NCBI GenBank assembly: GCA_010279815.1
Contig: QEOQ01000508.1
Coordinates: 68,936-132,935 of the forward strand
Reading direction: 5' to 3'
Origin: Brachionus plicatilis
Taxonomy: Eukaryota > Rotifera > Eurotatoria > Ploima > Brachionidae
Length of the DNA stretch: 64,000 nt
Positions 34,691 to 46,378 of the stretch are shown here, one piece after another. Within the stretch, counting starts at the first letter, position 1. Every line of letters begins with the position of its first letter. The notes beneath the pieces are model-generated. The model saw only the letters and a program-made list of their open reading frames with translations. It made no database searches and was not told the DNA's origin. The position numbers and the translations under genes were made by a program.

Positions 34691-36507
34691 TCATTTGACT
34701 AGAGTTTTTAAGCAATCATCTATATAGCGAGGTTTTGGGACTACTTTTAATCCATTCTCTAATTTTAATGGACCAAAATCAACAAAAACATGATGAGTTA
34801 TGACAGAATTAGTAAAATTTTCTTTTGACCCGGATGAAGAGTTTTGTATTTGTGGCGATGAGCTCTCAGGCATATTAATTGAACATTTTAGACCGAAAAT
34901 GCACTTAACATAATCTGGTTCTTTATTAGTTGGTTTAGTCATTGGTGTTACCAGACACTTAACAGCTATTTTGTTATCCCTTCTAAAGCACACAAATCCT
35001 TTAGTTTGCTCGTCTGTCTGTTTTAGTTGAGCTGGTACAACTTTAGAATTATCTTGCCGATCAATAATTACAGAATCTTGGTATTCAAACTCAATTCTAG
35101 CGTTAGCCTCGAAATTTGAAAGATTGGATACTTTATCATCAGCCAAATTAACAAAACTTATGTTCACATCACCTTCATACCGATTAGTCACACTAAGCAT
35201 TACTTCATTCGGCTATTCACATTTAAGTTTATATTTTGTTAAGCTTAAACATATAAGTATGCTCACTTCATTAATTTTCCATTCTGGAATTGTTACTATT
35301 CTTACTTCAGGAACAAGAAACCTAAATTTGATTAAAAATTAAAAATAAAAGAAGATCTTGTTTTGAAAAGCGTACACTGCCATTTGATGTAGCTTAAATT
35401 TTATAGATATGATGTTACTTTCGGGTTTTAGAACATTATGTTCACATCCACTGCATCGTTTGGACTCTTTACTCTGATAGAATTTATTTAGTGGATACAA
35501 TTCACTAGTTTTCGATGGCTGGAAATCTGGATTAGCATGTCTTTGAGTAATTGATGTAACTTTTATGCAATAAGGTGTTGTTAATGCTCAAAAATTTTGT
35601 TAATTTGACTCACTTGAATTAATATTAGACTGTTTGGTGAAAAAATCTTCAGGTAGTTCGTCAAAAGAATCAACTGTTTCGGCGGGCTTTATTAATGATT
35701 TAAACTGCTGTTCGATAGTTATTTGAGGGTCTAAATTCTGATTTCCAATAGATGCTGTGACTGCTAATCTCTTTTGAGCCGGTGCTAATATTCCATATTT
35801 ATCTGAATGTAGAATGGAACTGCTCGCTGACGAACCCGAAATGTAAAGACTTCGTCGCTTCAGTGTTGGAAATTTTTTTCTGTCTTTTTCCAATTTTTCT
35901 CTTGCAGCTATAACTTTATAAGCTTCAGTCAATTCTTGGACTCGTTTGCTGAAAGGATTTTCGAGTAGTTTCCATCCATCAGGAACTAAAAGAAGTAAAT
36001 TTTAATCGGTAATTTTTTATTTATTTAATATTTACCAGAAGTCACATCTGGGATACCAACTTCTCTGGTTGTCCAACGACAAAAAACGCAAATTAAATAG
36101 TAAACTTTTTGGGGTTGTTGAGGAGTTTGGGGCGATTGTTGCCCAAGTGATTGATTTGAAGCCGCAGAGTCTTTGGGTACTTTTACCGATGAAGCTCGAG
36201 TTAAAAGCAAGTTCTTGCAGTTTGGACAATTGAAGCAACTCGAGCATTTGTACTTTACGGCCATTACTTCCTTTTGAACTTTATTGTCCAAACAATTTGT
36301 GCAAAAAAACTTTTGATCAATCTAAGAGCAAGCTTTTGACTAAGATTAATAGAAAAATGAGAAACAATTTACTTCATGAATCACACAGTCCTTGCATTTT
36401 AGTGTCAATGGCTTGCAATATTTGCAGTAATACAGATAACTCAACGGCTTCAGACGCTTACAACTGCAAAGATACTTAACTTTATTAGAGTCAATTAAAG
36501 TCGCCAT
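34691..36507 (-). CDS. DCTN4: Dynactin subunit 4 (p62)
   Basis: Six or so exons on the minus strand, starting MATLIDSNKVKYLCSCKRLK at 36507. p62 sits at the pointed end of the Arp1 filament of dynactin, the cofactor of cytoplasmic dynein. The Cys-rich N-terminus has successive zinc knuckles (YYCKYC, LKCKDC, FFCTNC, KCSSCFNCPNC and a later CVFC). It is followed by CRWTTREVGIPD, as in the family, and an acidic/helical middle (LTEAYKVIAAREKLEKDRKK). A second CSGC knuckle comes next (ESKRCSGCEH), then VPEVRI and a C-terminal beta domain with LSVTNRYEGDVNISF and GPLKLENGLKV. The gene lies alone between long gaps. Confidence 0.88.
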
Positions 36508-39500
36508 AAATGATTTTTATTTTGAAAGAGGTTTTTTCTATCAATTATTTGTTGGCATATGAACGATGCTTTAGTCATCTGAATTTTAAACTAGATTTAA
36601 ATTTAATATAGATCTGTCATACTAATTTGATAGATGTTGCAAATTTTTTCGTCAGTTGTTTTTTTCAAGATTCTTACATTTATTTTATCAAATACCCCTT
36701 ATTAGGATAAAATTTTCAAAAAAATTATATTTTTTTTATCAATTTCTAAAAAAAATTTAATTGCTTGTTTTTTAATTGATAATAATCAAGTATAAGTTGG
36801 TTCAAAAATTTGACTTAAAAAAAATGAAAAATTGACAGTAATAAATTTTTGGTCAAGTATTCTTAAGAACACTTGAATGTAAAAAATGAAGTAAAAAAAT
36901 CGAATGCGATAATATCTTTAACTCAATTAAAAAAAAATTATTTTATTATTCTAAATTAATAGGATATATAATTTTTTTTAATATTGTTTAATTTAAGAAA
37001 ATTTGAGTCGACCATTTCTTGATAAAGACATTTGAGCAGTAAAATTTAAATTAGATAGATTAGAATTATTTTTATCTTTGTACTCCAATTATTAAAAAAA
37101 TATTATGTATAATTCTTATCAAATATTTTCTAGTCAATTCTCAGCTAAAAATTAAGATCATTATTACATGCCCGATTATTCATAAAATTATTTTGTTTTT
37201 TAAGTAAATTTTTTAAAATACTTTCAATTTTAAAAAGCATTCAAGGTCTTGTTTCAAATTATTATTTCTTCGTAATTTTTTTAAACTCGGTTTATTAGAA
37301 ATAATATATTGCCAGCAATTTATGCAATCAATGTAATTCAAAGATTTACAATTAGAACTTTTTAAAGATTAAAGAAAAATTATTTAAGAATTTTAAGTTA
37401 AGGCTTAAAAAAGTTAGATTTTAATCAAGCTATAATTCGTTAATTATATAATTTTTTTTACAAAATATGTAAGAGTATTCAATTAAAAATTTTAATTCGA
37501 GATATTAGTAGTATGAGTAGTTTTGACTGTAGCTTGTTAGCCAGCATATTAAGATAAAAAATTCTTACACTTAACTAACTTTTACAGCAAATTTTTTCTT
37601 CATGTCTTCAAATATCAATTTTATTTTAAATTATGATGTTAAATTTATTTTAGTAGTTTTAAAAATTTTATTTTTAGTATTTTTATTTATATCTCTATTT
37701 CATTCAAAATGAAAGCATTTTTTTCTTTAACTAAAATTAATTTTGATTAAAAAATTGTAAATTTTATAGCTGAAATTTCAATGAATGGTTTTACAATTTT
37801 TTTTCGTAATTTAATTGATCAAATGGTTTAATATGTTGGATATTAATTTGGACGCTATTTTAGATTGTCTTCCTGATATATTCGATAGTTTATTAAATAT
37901 TATAAAATTGGATTAATTATAAAAGGATTATTTTTTGGTATTTTCAAATCATAATAACAAAATGTAATAACATTTGAAAGTATTTTTAAAGAATAAATTT
38001 ATAAGCTTAAATTACCAAACTGACTTAATAAGAAGAAAGAATTGTTTTGATAAAGAGTTAAAAGTGTTTTTTCTTGATAACTAATTTAATGCTAAAAATA
38101 TTTATTTGGGTTGCTTAAGAAATTCAAACAAATCCAGAATTAGTAAAGTCCTGTTTATCTTTTTTTATTTTACGATTGTTCTTTATTATAATTGTTCGAT
38201 TTATGTGCTTAATACATAGAAGACAATGCGTAAATATTATAGAAATGTAAGTTAATATTAGAAAGTTTTCAGATAATGTAGAGTCACCAAAAATGAAAGC
38301 AAAAATTGATTTTAAATTTTTCACCGCTAAAATAAACATTAAGAAGGCTTTTTTAATATCGTTAAAGACTTATTAATAATTTATTGTTAAAGTTTAATAT
38401 TTATATAAAAGCAAATAGATAAAATATTTGTTTTTTTATTGTAAATTACCACAAAAAAATTTTTACCGTTTTTTTTCTCTTTAAATTTGATTACGTCTGA
38501 TGAGATGAAAAAGTTTCGAATTAGTAATTCGGCATAAACAATTTCAAAGGTCCTTAGTATAACTTAAGGTCTAACCTATTTCCACTATTCGATTCAGCAC
38601 ATGTTCAAGTATATATGTGAATGTTTTCTAAATTTTAGGATATTAGGAAATTTTAGGATATACCTTAGGACAATTAACTGCCGGAGGTAAAGGAGTGACT
38701 AAAAAAAATTGGGGATATTAGGTGACTTTTTTTGAAGTTTTCAAACAAAATGGGTGCGTTATATTCAATAAAAAAATATTGGTCATCATTTTAGATTTGG
38801 TTACCATATTTCTTTAAAGATTGATTTATTTTAATTCTATCAATTTTCCATATTAGGAACAAAATAATTTTTTTAATATTTATTTATGAACAAGATTAAG
38901 TTCACAAGTTAAAATCTAGAAAATTTATGAAAATGAATAATCGTTTAAAATTTTGAAAACTATTTGTGTAATTATTATCTATAAGAGCTTTAGGTTTTTG
39001 TTAATTTTTTTTATTTCTATCCGAAGCATAGATTACGTTTTAATCATTAACAACCAAGTCAAGTAGTACATATTTTAAAAAAGATGCGACTTAAATTTTT
39101 AATAAAATGTTAAAATTTAATATTTATTAAAATTATTTTTTAATTTAAAAAAATTAAGGAGATTTAAATTAAAATTGAAGAGCGTGTAGTTAGACCTTTT
39201 AGAGTTTTAATATTGGCATGTTGAAAATTTAAAAGCCTAAAATTAGATATAACAGTTTTAATTCGCAAACACATAAAATACACTGTAAACTCTTGACCAG
39301 TACCCTTAAAGGTAACTAAAAATTGAGCTTTGTTAGTGAAACATACTATTTAGCTTATTTATTTATTCCATATTTTATGTTATTTGAATGAGAAACATCT
39401 CTTTCTCAATAATAGAAATGTTTTTTATTAAGTTAGGGATGCTAACGTTATTTCTGAATTTAGTGGTAGAAAAAGGTTTTTCAAAAATTGGAAAATTATC

Positions 39501-39719
39501 ACTTTTGGTAGAAAAAGTTGCTTTTGGCTTAACATAAATGATTCTATTAGAAATTTATAAGAAAATCCTACTTTTTCTGTTCAGGACTCTCAGGATTAGA
39601 TATTGAATTTGAATTTAAATGAAAGTCACACTACAATCTGATAAAATGATCAGATGAAGAAGAATAACCGATGGGTCATTCGATTATGGTAGAAATATTA
39701 GCCATTAATTGCTCTGATC
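36508..39719. other. Long AT-rich intergenic stretch
   Basis: 3.2 kb with no supported gene. It holds one copy of the GCCGGAGGTAAAGG dispersed repeat (38665-38815). Confidence 0.5.
38665..38815. repeat. Dispersed repeat, GCCGGAGGTAAAGG family, copy 1
   Basis: Shares a long gapped match with 43565-43715: ATTAACTGCCGGAGGTAAAG, then GAAGTTTTCAAACAAAATGG, GTGCG, and a TTCAAT/TTCAAG run. Confidence 0.6.
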
Positions 39720-40130
39720 TGTTTTAGTGAAACATATATTTGAGTACATTTGTTAAAGTTGCAGAAATGACACAGTCCGGTAGCTCATTCCACATGAATG
39801 CTACTCTGTTGGTGAAGAAGTTTTCTTTGGACCTTGACAAACAGAGTTGTTTTATGAGATTAGCGGATGGTCGATCGCTGCTTGATGCTTTTCTTTTATT
39901 ATAAGCTGCTGCACAATATTCAAGATATGGTCTCAAAAACCCAGTTTAAAGTCTTCTTTAGTTACCAGTCTTCCAGAATTTAAACGTTTTGGGTTGAGCA
40001 AGAACTCCGTTGTTTATCATAAAGTCTAGGTGTCTCTTTACAAGCGATTGATCTAAAATTTGTCAAACATTTATCTTCATTATGAAAGGTATATAAGAGG
40101 TATCTTGGAAGCCAAAAAGCATATTTTTGC
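39720..40130 (-). mobile_element. Decayed LINE reverse-transcriptase C-terminal fragment
   Basis: Minus-strand peptide pieces include LRPYLEYCAAAYN, typical of the post-catalytic region of CR1/jockey RTs. Then, after an internal deletion, they include LIKQLCLSRSKENFFTNRVA and FMWNELPDCV, the usual ORF end. Upstream stops and frameshifts show a dead copy. Confidence 0.7.
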
Positions 40131-41060
40131 ATTTATTTTGTTGAATTTCGTGTAGACAAGAACCAATTAATCATTTTTTTTTCAAATCAAGTTTTTTACA
40201 TTAAAACAACGCAATGTTTTTCGATTTTTGTAAGATAGTTTTATTGGATTACAAAAAATATGCAATATAAAAATTTATATAATGTAGTAAAAAATGACCA
40301 GCTAAAACTAAAAAAAATAGAGGACTGAATATATTTTCAATTTTAATCCATGCATTAAATTCATAATGTAATTTTTTTGAGTAAATTTTCAAAAATTTAT
40401 TTTTACACATTTAATGAGACACTAAAATTGAAATTCCAGTTTTATCCTGACCTTAAAATTATATTGGAAAATAATGCAAAATTCATGTTTAATGTCGAGA
40501 AAAAAAAAAGAATTTTCATTTTTAAATTTTCATTCATGGTTTTTTTAAGCGAGATTAGGGTAAGTCAACTTTTGTTAAGCTAAATCTAAATTTTAATAAT
40601 AAAGTCAATTATTTGGTCTACAATTTTTGGTGCGCCCACTCGAAAATTCATGATGACACTCTATAAATTATAATTATGACTATTCTAGAACGCATAAAAA
40701 ATTCTAAAAAAATAATTAAAAAAAGATTATTAAAAATTTAAAATCCTTAACAAAGCAAGCTATAACCAGCTCAAATCCCCCCTCCCCACTCACACACAAC
40801 TAAATTGATCTTTTCTTTTTTCGTCAAGCCAACTTTAAATGGCAAACATGTTCAAAACATCCACAAGAACAGCATAAATGACGTTTTTGTGCAAAAATAT
40901 TTCACCCATTTTCAAATTTCTAAATTAACATTAAACTCAAAATTCTAAAATTTCATAATTACAGACAAACAAAAATTGTTTCTAACATTGCCGGGCACAA
41001 ACGCTCCTTTTCATTGGCACAAACAATAATGAACATTTTCTGACCACAAACAGCCACAAC
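40131..41060. other. Intergenic, epsin 5' flank
   Basis: AT-rich until about 40750. GC and C-runs then rise (cccccctccccactcacacacaac near 40778-40801), probably promoter or 5' UTR of epsin. Confidence 0.45.
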
Positions 41061-42665
41061 ATGACCACGCTACGACGACAAGTCAAAAACATGGTAAAAA
41101 ATTACTCGGAAGCCGAGGTGAAGGTCCGCGACGCCACATCGAACGACCCGTGGGGCCCGTCCTCGACCCTAATGGCCGAGATCAGCGACCTCACCTACAA
41201 CATAGTCGCCCTGGGCGAAGTGATGCGCATGATCTGGAAGCGGCTCAACGACCACGGCAAAAATTGGCGTCACGTCTACAAATCTCTAGTTCTGCTCGAC
41301 TATTTGATCAAAAACGGAAACGAAAAAGTGGCCCAGCAGTGCAAGGAGCACATAGTGGCCATTCAGACGCTCAAAGACTTTCAGTATGTGGAAGAGCAAA
41401 AGGACCAGGGGCTGAGCGTGAGAGAGAAGGCGAAACAGCTGGTGGCGCTGCTGCGGGACGACGACAGACTGAAGGCCGAGCGGGCCAAGGCCTTCAAGGC
41501 AAGAGAACGCTTTGCCCAGAACGCAATGGGAATAGGCAGCGACAACAAGATGGTGTATGCGTCGGGCAACGCGGCCCTCCGCCACTTGAGCACGGGCGCC
41601 CGGCCCAGCTCTAGCTACGCCGACCCGTACGGCGGAGCGGCCCGCAACAGCCAGGGCCTGTCGCCCGACCTCGAGGCAGTGCGGCCCTCGGACCCCAATG
41701 AGGAGGACCTGCAGCTCAAGTTGGCCATCATGCTCAGCCAGCAGGAGCACGAAGAGGACGTGCAGCGGAAGAGGGCTGACGACGCCAAGCTGCAGTTGGC
41801 GCTCGAGCAGTCCAAGAGCAATGAGGACTCGTCGGGCCTGGTCGACATTGGCGATGATCCGTGGCAGAGTGCTGAGACCAAGACGAACAGTCTAGGCGAC
41901 GATTTGTTCTCCAAGTCGTCGGCGGACCCGTGGGCCGAGTCGTCAAGCTTTGATCCCTGGCTGACAACACCTACGCCAAATCCAACTCCGATACCGCCTC
42001 CGCCAACCAAGACAAATCCGTGGTCGGCAACCGGAGATCCCTGGGCTGCTGAATCAAACACAGACGACTTGTTTGCCATCAAACCAGCAGAGACCAGCGC
42101 CGAGCCCGATCCTTTTGGGGATTTTTTCGGCTCGGCGTCCAACGCACCAAACAAGGCGTCTACTAATCCGTGGCAAGGCTCTTCTGCCAAACCTGAGTCT
42201 GGTGCGCACAATTTTGACCTATTTGCCAGCGATATGAACAGCAAGCAGACCAATGCGACTAGGAAAACACCGGAGAGCTTTTTGGGCGAAAATTCAGCTT
42301 TGGTCAATTTGGAAAATTTGATTCCGGCTCGGCCGAAAAGCACCAATCCGTTTGGAAGTGCGATTCCGGCGAGTGGGACAATGACTAGTAGTTCGTCTAG
42401 TGGACAGTTGAACAACCCGTTTTTGGCCGCACAGAGCAACCAAAAGCCTCCGACTATTAATCAGCTGCAGCAGCAGTCTATGTTTCAGCAGACAAGCAGC
42501 ACGCCGCCTCTTATTCCGGCTCCGTTCTCGCAGCCCATTATTCCCACATCATCAACAAATGGCAGTTCGTTCGCGCAGTCCGGCGCGCTCTTTCCCAGTC
42601 TGGCTACTGCGGCGCCCACCGCCACCACCAACACAAACTCGACCAATCCTTTTTTAATGATGTAA
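41061..42665 (+). CDS. EPN: Epsin (ENTH-domain endocytic adaptor)
   Basis: Single exon of 534 residues. Residues 1-~150 are an ENTH domain (VKNYSEAEVKVRDATSNDPW, YKSLVLLDYLIKNG, LVALLRDDDRLKAERAKA), which binds PI(4,5)P2 and bends membrane. Two ubiquitin-interacting motifs follow at ~214-230 and ~239-254 (LQLKLAIMLSQQ; AKLQLALEQSK). DPW/DPF AP-2-binding motifs lie at ~29, 266, 289, 298, 326 and 350. A clathrin-box-like LVNLE is at ~414-418. NPF motifs for EH domains lie at ~429, 452 and the last residues. All epsin modules are intact. The gene is strikingly GC-rich and intronless, unlike every neighbour. Confidence 0.96.
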   Translation: MTTLRRQVKNMVKNYSEAEVKVRDATSNDPWGPSSTLMAEISDLTYNIVALGEVMRMIWKRLNDHGKNWRHVYKSLVLLDYLIKNGNEKVAQQCKEHIVAIQTLKDFQYVEEQKDQGLSVREKAKQLVALLRDDDRLKAERAKAFKARERFAQNAMGIGSDNKMVYASGNAALRHLSTGARPSSSYADPYGGAARNSQGLSPDLEAVRPSDPNEEDLQLKLAIMLSQQEHEEDVQRKRADDAKLQLALEQSKSNEDSSGLVDIGDDPWQSAETKTNSLGDDLFSKSSADPWAESSSFDPWLTTPTPNPTPIPPPPTKTNPWSATGDPWAAESNTDDLFAIKPAETSAEPDPFGDFFGSASNAPNKASTNPWQGSSAKPESGAHNFDLFASDMNSKQTNATRKTPESFLGENSALVNLENLIPARPKSTNPFGSAIPASGTMTSSSSSGQLNNPFLAAQSNQKPPTINQLQQQSMFQQTSSTPPLIPAPFSQPIIPTSSTNGSSFAQSGALFPSLATAAPTATTNTNSTNPFLMM

Positions 42666-43564
42666 ATTCTCTGCTTCATAGTTAACTGAGCTAAATTTTG
42701 TAAACTTTTTAAAAAATAACATTTTTTTTTTTTAAAAATAAATGATCAGAAAAAGATTTTCGGACAGGATTTTGAAAAATTTTAAAAGTGTGTGTGTGTA
42801 ATTATAATGTTCTCGGTCCGATGCTAATTAAATTCTAAAACTCGAATCTAAGATTGGAGATTTTTTTTTTTTATTCTCTTTTTAAAAAATGAAATTTAAA
42901 CTTAACGAATTTTTATCTTAAAAAAATTATTTAAAACTAAATAAAATTTTAAATCTATTTTTTTTTCATTGCACTCAACAAAGCTAATGAGAGAATGGCG
43001 CCTCTCGATTCAATCGATTTTAAATATGTGATGCCAACAGCCACTGACACTTTTTATCGAAAATTTTTTTTATCGAGAATTAGTTTATGTAATATGACGT
43101 ACACTGTGGTCTATAGTAATATGTCTGTGAATTAGTTTATAAATGGTGATGACGTCTAAAGGGGTTATGTGTCAATAGGGGGGCAATTTTGAAAAACTGC
43201 TATATCTCTTTCAAATTAAAAGATATTTTCTTAAAAATATGTTAACATGAAGAACTCGAAGAGAGGAATCGAATGATATGTTTGATATTTTTTTTAAAAA
43301 AATTTTAAAATTTTTTTATTTCTCTTAAAGTTTGATTTCATCTAATTATTAATCAAATCGTAAAAACTTAGTTAATTTTGTACAAACGAATAATTTAATA
43401 ATCAATTGAATAGTCACCTAATAAATTTATTAAAAATTGAAAAATTAAAAAAATTTATCTTAATGGGTTAAATAGGCAAACGGGGCTAAAAGTCTTCATT
43501 TAAGGTTAAATTTCTGAGTAATTTTTTAAAATTTTAAGTGTAATCGGGTTAACCACTTTAACTC

Positions 43565-43715
43565 TTTTAGACATCACTCAATTAACCGCCGGAGGTAAAG
43601 GGGTAACTTAAAAAATTCGGGCAAACTTGTTGACTATTTTTGAAGTTTTCGAACAAAATGGGTGCGAAATATTCAAGAAAAAATAGGGTACCCGGTTAGA
43701 CTTGGTTTCCATTTA
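43565..43715. repeat. Dispersed repeat, GCCGGAGGTAAAGG family, copy 2
   Basis: Contains CAATTAACCGCCGGAGGTAA and GAAGTTTTCGAACAAAATGG, in the same order and spacing as 38665-38815. Confidence 0.6.
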
Positions 43716-44272
43716 AATTTTTTAGTTTTTTTAATGAGTTAAATAATTAAATTAATCGCAATCTTTGTACTAAAATTTCACATTGCCAAATTCTTTAATG
43801 TAAGATAAAATTGAGTCAGTACGACTTAACTATTTTCTTACATTAAGCTTTAAAATTACTATTAGCTCCTAAAATAGAAAAAATGAAAATTTTTCATTTT
43901 TTTTCAATTTTCTTATAGAATACAATGTGCTAATTAAGAATAAATATATATTTTTATTGATGTATTTTTTTTGAATGGTTTAATTTTCATCCAAAATTTC
44001 ACAATTTTATCAATATATAACTATTTGAATTAGTAATCTTTCTTCTAGAAATTATTTTTACAAAATTAAATGACGAATTCGAAAATTTTATTTTCATTAA
44101 AAAATTTACTGTTATTTCAATCGAAAAACATAGCTTATGATTATAAAGATGAGACTTTTTGTCTTTAAGAGCTTAGGGAGTTAAAGAGGATTAGTTTAAA
44201 AAAAAAATTAAAATTAGTTAATTTTGTTTAAATTTCGATTCTAAATAACATATTAAAAATCTAACATTGCTG

Positions 44273-44345
44273 TACATCAGAGTTTTTTAAAAGTAACAAG
44301 TAATTTGACTTAAACTAAGCTGCCACAATAGCTAGCTGGAACAGG
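44273..44345. repeat. Dispersed repeat, AAGTCCAAGTCCG family (internally deleted copy)
   Basis: CATCAGAGTTTTTTAAAAGT and AAACTAAGCTGCCACAATAG, then CTAGCTGGAAC, match both ends of 8885-9030. Confidence 0.5.
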
Positions 44346-45385
44346 AAAAAAGATAATTAATTGTATTTTAATTGAATTTTAAAATTAAATGCAGGGACAT
44401 GTTTTCATGCTTAGTAAACTACGTATAACCATAACCAAGTGATGTGCATAATTCAGTAGCTAGAAACAATTAAGCTTTGCATACTATAAAAATATGCTTC
44501 TGCTTTAACTTATGATCATTAACTTCATTTACCATTTAGTTTTGATTATAATTATTAAAATTTTATTAAAAGCATTAGTAGTATAAACAATGCCAGACAG
44601 AATTAACAAGCTTTTGACCAAAAAATTTTTTTAACTAGCTTTCATTAAGGAAAGAAAAATTTTGATAAGCTGATTCATCAACAGAACAAAATGTTGAATC
44701 AAATGGCACCAAAATTCAGATTAGTTGAATATTAAATTAGTTATATTAAAGTTGCTAGGATATGTAAGTCATCCAAAGAAGCTAAAAGCAGTTAAAAATT
44801 CGGATTATTCTATTTCGAGGTCCCTAAGAAAAATAGTAATATGACTAAACTAGCTTTATTTGTTAAGTATGCTATTTTGTTTAAATTTCAATTAATTTTA
44901 GTTCTACCTATTTTTTCTGTGAAAGATCTTTTTTTTCTTTAGGGGATCTTTTCAATTGTTGAAAAACATAATTTTTTACACTTTTAAAGATTTTTTCTTA
45001 AAAATGTTACTAAATTAGAACCAAATTGGTCATTTTAAATTTTGGAAAATTTTTTTCTTCAAATTAGACTTTAAAATTTGTTCTTATATAAGGAAAGTAA
45101 ATATATTTACATTAAATAAATAAAACAATTTTTTTAAATATATTAAAAATTTTTAGAAAAATGACTTAACTGAAAAATCTGGCTTAAGAAATACAAAGTA
45201 TTTTGAAATTTATGAAAAAATTAAAAAAAATAAATTATGATTTTATTTTCGAGATATTATTCATACTATTTAATTCTTTGCGTTTTGAATTATATATTGA
45301 AAAATGCACAAATACAGGGATAAAGTTTGATAATTGATACTCATAATTTTTATTAATTTCAAAAATTATAATTAAAATATAAAAA

Positions 45386-45395
45386 CTTATTTTAG
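45386..45395 (+). promoter_or_regulatory. Splice-acceptor-like site before UPF0729
   Basis: CTTATTTTAG lies 6 nt before the ATG of an otherwise intronless gene. This suits either a 5'-UTR intron or a spliced-leader addition site. Confidence 0.4.
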
Positions 45396-45401
45396 ATTAA
45401 A

Positions 45402-45638
45402 ATGGTTTGTTTAACATGTTTTATTATACCAGTCGGACTTTGGATATGGTTTCAGTTTATAATGCCAATTATAGTCAAACTTAAATCCCTCATTTTCCCA
45501 GGAGTAGCACCAGCAGAAAACGATAACAAAAATGAATCTAAAAAATACGAGTGTCCGTTCGATTTTTGCAAAAAAAAAGTTGAAGAGCCTCAAGTCAACA
45601 CTGAAAAAACTTTTGCAGAGGAAAAAAAAGATTTGTAA
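45402..45638 (+). CDS. C18orf32: UPF0729 protein (C18orf32-like)
   Basis: Intronless, 78 residues, same size as the human protein (76). The N-terminal MVCLTCFIIPVGLWIWFQFI matches the family start MVC..C..IPV.LWI, a Cys-containing membrane anchor. It is followed by a short juxtamembrane stretch, then a charged cytosolic tail with KKYECPFDFCKKK and ending in acidic/basic residues. Family members are small ER or lipid-droplet-associated proteins of poorly known function. First of three close same-strand genes. Confidence 0.85.
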   Translation: MVCLTCFIIPVGLWIWFQFIMPIIVKLKSLIFPGVAPAENDNKNESKKYECPFDFCKKKVEEPQVNTEKTFAEEKKDL

Positions 45639-45816
45639 ATGTAAATTTTTTCAAAAAATTTTTTTAGGTGTTTGATGTTAGAAATTTTAAAAATTAATAA
45701 ATGTTTTTCAATAAATTTAAAATAGATATTAATATTTAAAAAAAATGCTTTTAAAATGGCATTGTTTAAAATTATTAACAAAAAAGCCTTAAGTTTAAGT
45801 TTAAAAAAAATATAGC

Positions 45817-46182
45817 ATGAGCACAGAGCCAAGCTATGTCGAATTGATCGAAGAAAGCAATTCTTTTCGCATATACAAACTTTGGTATCAAATGTTTTTG
45901 GTAACTTTGATTAGTTCTATTATTTGTCATGCAATCGGCTCTTTGGTACTCTTTGTTCGCCTTCGTTCGCATCATTACGCAAAATGGCTAGCTTTAACAC
46001 TCCAATTGGCCGGATTTATCACTCCGGTTTTTCTCGGAACCATCACTAATCTTCTAATAGCATCGATTCTTGTTTTTAGCAACAGACACGATGTTCCTTT
46101 TTTGGGTCTAATTTCCATCGGTTTAGCTCAAACATTTTGCATAGTTTTAATTGAATTTTTAAAAATAATGCAAACCTTGTAA
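45817..46182 (+). CDS. TMEM170: TMEM170-family membrane protein
   Basis: Intronless, 121 residues. Three hydrophobic helices: MFLVTLISSIICHAIGSLVL, then WLALTLQLAGFITPVFLGTI, and LGLISIGLAQTFCIVLIEFL, after a soluble N-terminus with a LWYQMFL entry. The order and the motif (W..MF...SS...H, LR.H.Y..., GTIT......, GQ/AQTFC......FL(K/R)I) match TMEM170A/B, proteins of the ER and nuclear envelope that affect sheet/tubule balance. A tatag precedes the ATG by one base, again acceptor-like. It starts 178 bp after the UPF0729 stop. Confidence 0.88.
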   Translation: MSTEPSYVELIEESNSFRIYKLWYQMFLVTLISSIICHAIGSLVLFVRLRSHHYAKWLALTLQLAGFITPVFLGTITNLLIASILVFSNRHDVPFLGLISIGLAQTFCIVLIEFLKIMQTL

Positions 46183-46340
46183 TCGAAAATTCACCAAAGT
46201 TTTTTATTCTCTTCATATCATGTAAATATATTTAATAAATTTTTTCTATACGAAAGTTGTTTATATTTTATAAAAATTTTAAATTATCAAAAATAGGAAT
46301 TCATATTCTTATCACTGACGGTTTTTTAATTTAATTGATT

Positions 46341-46347
46341 GTTTTAG
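46341..46347 (+). promoter_or_regulatory. Splice-acceptor-like site before ADPRM
   Basis: ATTGATTGTTTTAG ending at 46347 precedes the ADPRM ATG by about 30 nt. Confidence 0.35.
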
Positions 46348-46378
46348 ATTTATAGTGAATAAGAAATTTGTTTAAAAA

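Larger units (their letters stand above)
42666..45385. other. Long AT-rich intergenic stretch
   Basis: 2.7 kb without a supported gene. It contains dispersed repeat copies at 43565-43715 and 44273-44345. Confidence 0.5.

Noticed and set aside
38124..38339. 71-codon minus-strand hydrophobic frame
   Set aside because: Hydrophobicity follows from T-rich DNA; no splice context or family pattern.
41150..42679. Six long open frames on both strands over epsin
   Set aside because: Shadows caused by high GC and few stops; only the 534-residue frame has conserved domains.
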